A stretch of DNA of 64,000 bases, taken from the NCBI RefSeq assembly GCF_013375535.1, contig NZ_JABXJG010000001.1, forward strand, positions 2,460,001 to 2,524,000, written 5' to 3'. The first letter of the stretch is position 1. Each line of letters starts with the position of its first letter. Positions 58,876 through 64,000 of this stretch are shown here, in pieces. Position numbers and translations under genes: made by a program. The DNA is from Sphingobium sp. 15-1. GTDB lineage: Bacteria; Pseudomonadota; Alphaproteobacteria; Sphingomonadales; Sphingomonadaceae. Under the pieces are notes generated by a model, which was given only the letters and a program-made list of their open reading frames with translations, ran no database searches and was not told where the DNA came from.

Positions 58876-59508
58876 ATGGACAAAATGACAGGACGTTTTC
58901 CGGCTTGGATGGGCGTTGGCCGTGCCGCCGCTTTGGCCTTGGCGCTGCTGTCGCCGGTCGCGGCGCAGGCGCAGTTTTCCGACAATTACAATTTTCTGAA
59001 GGCGGTCAAGGATGCCGACGGGCAGAAGGTGACCGACCTGATCCAGAAGCCGGGATCGACCGTCATCAACAGCCGCGACGTGACGACGGGCGACACCGCG
59101 CTGCATCTGGTCGTCGCCCGGCGGGACAATACATGGCTGACCTTCCTGCTCGCCAAGGGCGCGAACCCGAACCTCACCGACAATAATGGCAACACGCCGC
59201 TGATGGACGCGGTGCAGGCCCGGTTCGAGGAAGGGGCTCGCAGCCTGCTCACCTATAATGCCCAGGTGGACAAGGCCAATGGCAGCGGCGAAACCCCGCT
59301 GATCCGGGCGGTGCAATTGCGCGATGTCGGGCTGGTCCGGCTGCTGGTGGCGCAGGGCGCCAATCCCGACAAGCGCGATAGCATCGCGGGCATGTCGGCG
59401 CGGGACTATGCTGAGCGCGACGCGAGAACGCCGGGACTGGTGGAAGCGCTGAGCGCGGCGAAGACCAAGACCGCGCCCAAGGGGCCGGTGCAGGGGCCGG
59501 TGTTCTGA
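58876..59508 (+). CDS. Exported ankyrin-repeat protein
   Basis: The 210-residue protein has a signal peptide (cleavage near AQAQ) and four ankyrin-type repeats (GDTALHLVVARRD, LAKGANPNLTDNNGNTPLMDA, GETPLIRAVQLRD, VAQGANPDKRDSIAGMSARD). It ends in a Lys/Pro-rich tail. Periplasmic ankyrin proteins mediate binding in sphingomonads; the partner is unknown. The start may be 58876 or the ATG at 58885. Confidence 0.87.
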   Translation: MDKMTGRFPAWMGVGRAAALALALLSPVAAQAQFSDNYNFLKAVKDADGQKVTDLIQKPGSTVINSRDVTTGDTALHLVVARRDNTWLTFLLAKGANPNLTDNNGNTPLMDAVQARFEEGARSLLTYNAQVDKANGSGETPLIRAVQLRDVGLVRLLVAQGANPDKRDSIAGMSARDYAERDARTPGLVEALSAAKTKTAPKGPVQGPVF

Positions 59509-59538
59509 TTTCGGGCAATTACAGGCACCTTGTAGGCC

Positions 59539-59629
59539 GTCACCCCGGGCTGGACCCGGGGTCCCGCTTTTCTTCCGAAACCGCACCTAGCCCAAGGCAG
59601 CGGGACCCCGGATCAAGTCCGGGGTGACG
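59539..59629. repeat. Palindromic repeat, GTCACCCCGG...GGTCCCGCT family
   Basis: The arms GTCACCCCGGGCTGGACCCG and the inverted CGGATCAAGTCCGGGGTGAC with AGCGGGACCCC form a long hairpin. It lies between convergent ankyrin and mmcB genes. The repeat type is common in sphingomonads and other alphaproteobacteria, from memory. Confidence 0.85.
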
Positions 59630-59673
59630 AGACAGGGAACGGCAGGAAACCACCCATCTCCGTCAAAGTCCGA

Positions 59674-60168
59674 CTACCACCCCAGTTCCGCGGCATGATC
59701 CGGGTCCGCCAGCGCCGTCAGCCGCCTGGCCGCCCGCCTCGCAAAGCGCAGCGTTTCCGCCTTGCGCCGCGCCGCCGCCAGCGGCTCCATCGGCGCCGGG
59801 CGCACCAGTTCAGCGTCATATTGATCCGCGACGATCAATCCCGTCCGTCCCGGCCATAGCGCCTCGCTCTCGAACAGCGACAGGTCGAAGCCGGACGGCA
59901 CCGCCCAGAAATAGCGATCGCAAAAGTCGAAATAATCCGGCCATTTCATGTCACCCAGCAGGTCGGCGCGGCTGCACTTGATCTCGACGATGGTGATCCG
60001 CCCCGCCCCGTCCAGCGCCATGATGTCGGCGCGCCGGCCATTGGGCAGCGGCACCTCCAAAATCCCGCTCATGTCGTGTCGGAAAAACAGGCGCAGCGTC
60101 CCCCGCGCCACGGCCAGCGCCGTGCCGTCGGTCAAGGGCGAACAACTGTCGGACAGATCGGATTCCAT
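59674..60168 (-). CDS. mmcB: MmcB family DNA repair protein
   Basis: The 164-residue protein matches MmcB, a SOS-linked mitomycin C resistance protein of alphaproteobacteria with a restriction-endonuclease-like fold. RADIMALDGAGRITIVEIKC carries the Asp and the Glu-x-Lys of a PD-(D/E)xK core, followed by WPDYFDFCDRYFWAVPSGFD. No partner is adjacent. I did not identify an SOS box. Confidence 0.88.
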   Translation of the reverse strand: MESDLSDSCSPLTDGTALAVARGTLRLFFRHDMSGILEVPLPNGRRADIMALDGAGRITIVEIKCSRADLLGDMKWPDYFDFCDRYFWAVPSGFDLSLFESEALWPGRTGLIVADQYDAELVRPAPMEPLAAARRKAETLRFARRAARRLTALADPDHAAELGW

Positions 60169-60201
60169 ACCTTCCCTTTAGAACGGAAAGGGAACAAAAG
60201 A

Positions 60202-60241
60202 AAAGGGCCGATTCGGCAGACACCCGAACCGGCCCTTCTTC
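60202..60241 (-). terminator. Intrinsic terminator of the cell-wall hydrolase gene
   Basis: Read on the minus strand, GGGCCGGTTCGG pairs with CCGAATCGGCCC around a short loop and is followed by TTTTCTTTT. One base is unpaired in the stem. It lies just after the SleB-type gene and before mmcB. Confidence 0.7.
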
Positions 60242-60270
60242 ACCCCCTTCGCGCCGGGCGCGAAAGCGTA

Positions 60271-60921
60271 TCAGCGATAGAAGATATGATTGTCGATCGC
60301 GGCGAGCTGACGCTTGCCCCAGCCCGGCGAAACGCGGCGGGCGTGGAAAAAGAGCGCACCCTCAGCCTTGCTGTCCCAGCTATCGTCCATCGCGATCTGG
60401 GCGATGGCGACAGCTTCGCGCCAGCTTTCGCTGCCCAGACGGATCGACGGCATGCCATTGCCGCGCACGAAGCTGAACTGGCCCGGCTGGTACACGACGC
60501 CGCACAGGCTGTCGGCAAAGCGGCCGGACTTGGCGCGGTTGATGATGACGCGGGCGACGGCCAACTGGCCTTCCAGGCTTTCGCCCTTGGATTCGAAATA
60601 GACGGCGCCGGCCAGGCACTTCATGTCGCCTGCAACATCCTCGGGCGCGCCTTGCGCATCCACGAGGGCGGCGAGATTGTCGGCCTTCACATCGTCGCTG
60701 TCGGAAAGGGGAGCCAGCGGCTGCGCGATTTCACGCGGCGCGGCGAAAGTGACGGCGGGCTTGGTGCCGACCGAAGGAGCTGCATTCAGCTCCGAAGTCC
60801 CGGTGAGGGACGTGACCGACGGAGCGGCTTCGGAAGCGCTCGACATATCGGCCGCGGTGACCGCCGCGGTGGCGGAAAGGGCAAATGCCGCGATGATCGC
60901 AGCCTTTAGACGAAAACTCAT
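60271..60921 (-). CDS. SleB-type cell wall hydrolase, exported
   Basis: The 216-residue protein has a signal peptide, then a Ser/Thr/Ala-rich linker. Its C-terminal hydrolase_2 domain contains CLAGAVYFESKGESLEGQ (catalytic Glu), ARVIINRAKSGRFADSLCGV and ALFFHA. This lytic family cleaves peptidoglycan in the periplasm. It is monocistronic with its own terminator. Confidence 0.9.
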   Translation of the reverse strand: MSFRLKAAIIAAFALSATAAVTAADMSSASEAAPSVTSLTGTSELNAAPSVGTKPAVTFAAPREIAQPLAPLSDSDDVKADNLAALVDAQGAPEDVAGDMKCLAGAVYFESKGESLEGQLAVARVIINRAKSGRFADSLCGVVYQPGQFSFVRGNGMPSIRLGSESWREAVAIAQIAMDDSWDSKAEGALFFHARRVSPGWGKRQLAAIDNHIFYR

Positions 60922-61095
60922 TACAGCTCAAAATCGTGCGGTTATTGGCCGGGGACGTCAAAACCCCAAAACACCGACGTCCGGCCGCCCCCCGTCTGCG
61001 TGTTTACCGCATCCGCCCCCCATGGACGAAAACCGGCAACCTGCGCGTTGAAAGCGTTGGAGGCCTGTGCCCACGCGCGGGAAATGAGTCAACGG

Positions 61096-61446
61096 TTAAC
61101 AGATCGTTTCAGCGGCGAACCGTTCCGCATCCGCGATGTCGAGTTCAATGACCCACAGATCGGGGTCCGATCCGCGCCGGCGCGCAAGATATTGAGCCAT
61201 GGCCTCTACCCCCTTTTCCGGGTCCGGGCCGCAGCGGGTGAGGCTATAGCCGCCCGCAAAGTCAGAAACGCGCTCCAACAGGCCTAGTTCCCGGCCTTTT
61301 TCAAGCGCTTGAATCAGGATCACGCCGCTGATCTCATCGCCCTTGACCAGCACCGTGGCAAATCCGCCCTCTGCGGCGCTGCGCCGCACCAAGGCGCCGA
61401 CCAGCATCGCGCTGGTCAGCCGGGCGCCGGATCGGTCAGCCGGCAT
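61096..61446 (-). CDS. DUF1491 family protein
   Basis: The 116-residue protein begins MPADRSGARLTSAMLVGALVRR and contains GGFATVLVKGDEISGVILI and RRGSDPDLWVIELDI, the DUF1491 pattern of alphaproteobacteria. The function is unknown. The ATG at 61446 lies 11 bases inside the end of the thioesterase gene, so the two are translationally coupled. Confidence 0.85.
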   Translation of the reverse strand: MPADRSGARLTSAMLVGALVRRSAAEGGFATVLVKGDEISGVILIQALEKGRELGLLERVSDFAGGYSLTRCGPDPEKGVEAMAQYLARRRGSDPDLWVIELDIADAERFAAETIC

Positions 61447-61918
61447 AGCCCGGCAGGGAGGATAGCGGAAATTGCGACCGCATGAAGGTGCCGGTGCCGC
61501 GCCCGACCTCCTCACCCTCGGCATCGATCAGGCTGGCTTCCGCGACATAGACGCGCCGCTTGCCGCTGATCCAGCGTCCTTCGGCGCGGATGCGGCCCGG
61601 CCCGATCGGGCGGGTGAACAGCAGGTTGAAGCTGGTCGTCAGCAGGAAACGGTCGCTGACCAGGCTGTTGGCGGCGTAGAAAGCCGCATCGTCCAGCATC
61701 TTGAAATAGACCGTGCCATGCACAGCGCCCGCCGCATGGAATTGCGTCTCATCCACATCGAAATGGATGATCGATCGCCCTTCTTCCGGCACGACCAGTT
61801 CCGACTGGAACAGCCGGTTGATCGGCGCGGAGCGGTAGAGATTCTCCAATGCCCGGAAATGCGCCGCCTCCCCGCTGGGCGAGGCGCCGCCACCGGGCCC
61901 GGAATCAGGCTGCGTCAC
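61436..61918 (-). CDS. PaaI-type hotdog thioesterase
   Basis: The protein is about 160 residues from a GTG at 61918. It shows the hotdog thioesterase pattern FHAAGAVHGTVYFKMLDDAA, with the conserved HG followed by an Asp, then TSFNLLFTRPIGPGRIRAEG. A longer frame begins inside ptsN and is not credible. Family members hydrolyse acyl- or aryl-CoA; the substrate is unknown. It overlaps ptsN by 14 bases and DUF1491 by 11, so ptsN-thioesterase-DUF1491 is an operon. Confidence 0.87.
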   Translation of the reverse strand: MTQPDSGPGGGASPSGEAAHFRALENLYRSAPINRLFQSELVVPEEGRSIIHFDVDETQFHAAGAVHGTVYFKMLDDAAFYAANSLVSDRFLLTTSFNLLFTRPIGPGRIRAEGRWISGKRRVYVAEASLIDAEGEEVGRGTGTFMRSQFPLSSLPGYAG

Positions 61919-62372
61919 GCGCCTCGCCACCGGCGAGCAAGGCGTGGAGCGCCGCCGCCGACTTGGCGCCGCGCAGCCGGGCGACCTGTCCCTCATCCCG
62001 CAAATAGCGGGACACGCGCGCCAGGGTCTTCAGATGTTCGGCCCCGGAATCGACCGGCGAGAGCAGCGCGAAGACAATATCGACCGGCGCTTCGTCCACC
62101 GCGTCGAACGACACCGGCGGATCGAGCAGGACGACCACGCCGCACATCTTCTGCAGGTCGGGAATCTTCGCATGGGGAATCGCGACTCCGCCGCCGAAGC
62201 CGGTCGACCCCAGCTTTTCGCGTTCCAGCAGCGCCTCGGCCACCAGATCGGCGTCGAGGCCGTAGGCTTTCGCCGCCAACGCCGCAACCCTCTGAAACAA
62301 CTGCTTCTTGCCGTTCACCGAAAGGGCCGTGCCCAATGCATCCGGTGCGACGATATCGTTGAAATGAACCAT
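61905..62372 (-). CDS. ptsN: Nitrogen-related phosphotransferase protein EIIA-Ntr
   Basis: The 155-residue protein is phosphorylated on the His in VAIPHAKIPD and has the EIIA-Ntr layout (FGGGVAIPHAK, VDIVFALLSPVDSGAEHLKTLARVSRYLRD). It regulates potassium and nitrogen-linked proteins as a phospho-switch rather than transporting sugar. It lies downstream of hpf, the usual neighbour in the rpoN-hpf-ptsN region; rpoN is not in the window. Confidence 0.93.
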   Translation of the reverse strand: MVHFNDIVAPDALGTALSVNGKKQLFQRVAALAAKAYGLDADLVAEALLEREKLGSTGFGGGVAIPHAKIPDLQKMCGVVVLLDPPVSFDAVDEAPVDIVFALLSPVDSGAEHLKTLARVSRYLRDEGQVARLRGAKSAAALHALLAGGEARDAA

Positions 62373-62441
62373 GCCGAATCCCAGCCGAGCCGCGCCCAGC
62401 TTCGGAAAAATGACGCAATGCCCGGATCTTTAAAGTCCGGC

Positions 62442-62470
62442 CCCATAGGCCGCCAGCCGATCAAGGTCAA
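62442..62470 (-). promoter_or_regulatory. Candidate ptsN promoter
   Basis: On the minus strand TTGACC (62465-62470) is followed after 17 bases by TATGGG (62442-62447), about 70 bases before the ptsN start. A small CCGGATCTTTAAAGTCCGG inverted repeat at 62422-62440 lies just downstream. Confidence 0.4.
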
Positions 62471-62499
62471 CCAGCGGCCAAGGGCAAGCTATCAGCGCA

Positions 62500-63096
62500 T
62501 CAACCCAGGCGCGGTTCCACCCAGCCGATGGTCCCGTCATGCCGGCGATAGACCATATTGTAGGCGGCCGTCCCCGCATTGACGAACAGCAGCGCGTTGG
62601 TGTTGCGCAGGTCCAGCATCATCACCGCGTCGGAAACGCTGGCTTCGGGAATGTCGACGCGGGTTTCCGCCACGATCAGCGGTGCTTCGGCCGGTTCCTC
62701 TTCATCGGCCAGGGAAGCGAAAATCGTATAGCCCGCGCCGTCCAGTCCATCGGGGCCAAAGCCGTTGGACCGGCTGGCTTCGGCGGCGGCGGCCTGGGCG
62801 CTGCGGTCCTTCAGGCGGCGCAGATAGCGGCGCAACTGCTTCTCGATGCGCTCGGCGGCCTGTTCGAAGGCGGGGTGCGCCTCCTGCGCCTCGCCGGCGC
62901 CCTTCAGGATCAGGCCCGTCATGACATGGCAGACGATGTCGCAATGGAAGGCGCCGTGCGGGGCCGGCCGGAATGTGACCTGGGCGGAAAGCGCGCGGGA
63001 GAAATATTTCTCGGCCATGGCCTCCAGACGGGTCCAGACATGCTCCTTGAGCGCGTCACCCGTATCGACCTGATGCCCGGAAACACGAATATCCAT
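62500..63096 (-). CDS. hpf: Long-form ribosome hibernation promoting factor
   Basis: The 198-residue protein has the N-terminal S30AE domain (MDIRVSGHQVDTGDALKEHV, about residues 1-105). A linker follows, then the long-form C-terminal domain (VVETRVDIPEASVSDAVMML-type, ending VNAGTAAYNMVYRRHDGTIG), which dimerises ribosomes into 100S particles. AAGGAG lies about 8 bases before the ATG at 63096; a longer frame is a shadow. Confidence 0.93.
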   Translation of the reverse strand: MDIRVSGHQVDTGDALKEHVWTRLEAMAEKYFSRALSAQVTFRPAPHGAFHCDIVCHVMTGLILKGAGEAQEAHPAFEQAAERIEKQLRRYLRRLKDRSAQAAAAEASRSNGFGPDGLDGAGYTIFASLADEEEPAEAPLIVAETRVDIPEASVSDAVMMLDLRNTNALLFVNAGTAAYNMVYRRHDGTIGWVEPRLG

Positions 63097-63193
63097 ATGC
63101 CTTCTCCTTATTCTTGCCGGACCGCCCGGGATTGGCGACCCGGTTGGCATGGAGGCCGTGAAGGCAGTGCATCCCGAAAGGGGACGGCTGTAA

Positions 63194-63886
63194 TCAGGCC
63201 TCCTCAAGCCAGAGCGGCTTGTCCAGCGTCGCGACGAACGCTGCATGCCTCTCCAGCTCCTCCGCGCTGGCCGTAAAGACGCGCGCGGGACGAACAGGGC
63301 GAACCGCGACTTCCGCCGCAAGTTCCATATTTATAACGAGTTTCTCTTCCTCCTGTGCAAGACCGAGGCCGATCTGACGGCCGCCGGTCAGTTCAATGTA
63401 AAGCTGGGCCAGCAATTCGGCGTCGAGCAACGCGCCATGCTTGATGCGATGGCTGCGGTCGATGCCGTAGCGGGTGCAGAGTGCGTCCAGGCTGTGCTTG
63501 GCGCCGGGATGGAGTTGCCGGGCGATGGCGACGGTGTCGATCATCCGTTCCATCGACACTTCGGGCAGGTTGCATAGCTTCAGTTCGTGATTGAGGAAGC
63601 CGAAGTCGAAGCGCGCATTATGCGCTACCAGATGGCTGTCCTCCAGAAAGGCCAGCAATTCCGCGACTCCCGCCGAAAATAGCGGCTTGTCCCTCAGGAA
63701 TCCGTCCGACAGCCCATGAACCGCTTCTGCCGCCGCAGGCATGGACCGCTGCGGATTATAATAAGCGTGGAAGGTGCGGCCCGTGGGCACCCGGTTGAGG
63801 AGCTCAATACATCCGATTTCGACCAGGCGATCGCCTGAGGCAGGGTCGAAGCCAGTCGTTTCGGTGTCGAAAATAATCTCGCGCAT
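63194..63886 (-). CDS. dnaQ: DNA polymerase III subunit epsilon (3'-5' exonuclease)
   Basis: DnaQ proofreads during chromosome replication. The 230-residue protein has the DEDDh exonuclease motifs: FDTETTGFD (Exo I), HNARFDFGFLNHEL (Exo II) and the His/Asp pair in IKHGALLDAELLAQLY (Exo III). The C-terminal extension is long enough for polymerase contact. The last 114 bases of the window, upstream, contain no gene I can support and no clear DnaA boxes. Confidence 0.95.
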   Translation of the reverse strand: MREIIFDTETTGFDPASGDRLVEIGCIELLNRVPTGRTFHAYYNPQRSMPAAAEAVHGLSDGFLRDKPLFSAGVAELLAFLEDSHLVAHNARFDFGFLNHELKLCNLPEVSMERMIDTVAIARQLHPGAKHSLDALCTRYGIDRSHRIKHGALLDAELLAQLYIELTGGRQIGLGLAQEEEKLVINMELAAEVAVRPVRPARVFTASAEELERHAAFVATLDKPLWLEEA

Positions 63887-64000
63887 CGCCCTCTACAACG
63901 ACTCTTTCGGGACTGTCCCTTATCGGACTCTCTTCGCGCCAAGGCAAGCGACCAAGCGGCGAACCTGGAAGCGAGTCTCTGCGAAGGTGGTTCCGGTGTG

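Noticed and set aside
63887..64000. Chromosome origin or coaE gene end upstream of dnaQ
   Set aside because: No DnaA box (TTATCCACA-like) and no open frame with CoaE features is visible in the last 114 bases.

Overview
The window is 64 kb of gene-dense, GC-rich chromosome from an alphaproteobacterium, most likely a member of the Sphingomonadaceae (Sphingobium or a close relative). This rests on recognised protein families (DUF4167, DUF6489, DUF3576, DUF1491, MmcB, ligase-associated helicase and PdeM, STAS-fused MlaE, YjbE-like TerC), on gene orders typical of the order (hisS-prfA-prmC-DUF4167; parB-parA-rsmG-mnmG-mnmE; DUF3576-leuS-lptE-holA) and on many sphingomonad-style intergenic palindromes. 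No database search was run. I see no rRNA, tRNA, CRISPR array, prophage or intact insertion sequence. The replication and segregation genes (parAB, gyrB, dnaQ, holA) and four parS-like 16-mers place the window near the chromosome origin, but no origin is visible.

Layout: 1-2.5 kb, the end of a polysaccharide flippase, a CBS protein, and a small membrane protein with a YciA-type thioesterase. 2.5-7.0 kb, the translation operon hisS-prfA-prmC followed by DUF4167. 7.1-9.7 kb, an M61 peptidase and pyrophosphatase. 9.9-12.7 kb, a MocR-type regulator divergent from a YczE-like membrane protein, then DUF1993. 12.7-19.4 kb, gyrB with tag and two lipoproteins, then a DEXH helicase. 19.6-21.9 kb, a PLP gamma-lyase/synthase-like enzyme overlapping a 2-hydroxyacid dehydrogenase. 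22.0-26.3 kb, a HAD-IB phosphatase divergent from a four-gene Mla-type phospholipid transporter. 26.4-29.0 kb, pepN. 29.4-35.2 kb, the parB-parA-rsmG-mnmG-mnmE-DUF6489 cluster. 35.3-38.2 kb, dienelactone hydrolase, quinone oxidoreductase and a broken PhyH-type dioxygenase. 38.3-44.5 kb, TerC, rho, a retropepsin-like protease, PBP1A and msrB. 44.6-49.6 kb, holA-lptE-leuS-DUF3576. 49.8-55 kb, an outer-membrane-like orphan, a ThiE-like protein, a YggS protein and a TonB-dependent receptor. 55-64 kb, pdeM, trhO, a YgjP-type metalloprotease, a YcgN protein, SCO, an ankyrin protein, mmcB, a SleB hydrolase, DUF1491, a PaaI-type thioesterase, ptsN, hpf and dnaQ.

Most genes are housekeeping: translation fidelity and tRNA modification (hisS, leuS, prfA, prmC, mnmE, mnmG, trhO), chromosome maintenance (gyrB, parAB, holA, dnaQ, tag, mmcB), envelope biogenesis (Mla system, LptE, PBP1A) and regulation (rho, ptsN, hpf). 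I found no convincing new defence, secretion or biosynthetic system. The unusual signals are: (i) a heavy load of at least seven intergenic palindromic repeat families, including a 141-bp element whose two copies are flanked by TA and each complete the stop codon of a neighbouring gene; (ii) a dioxygenase gene with an apparent frameshift plus an in-frame amber codon; (iii) an AT-rich leucine-specific domain inside leuS; and (iv) parS sites embedded in coding sequence.
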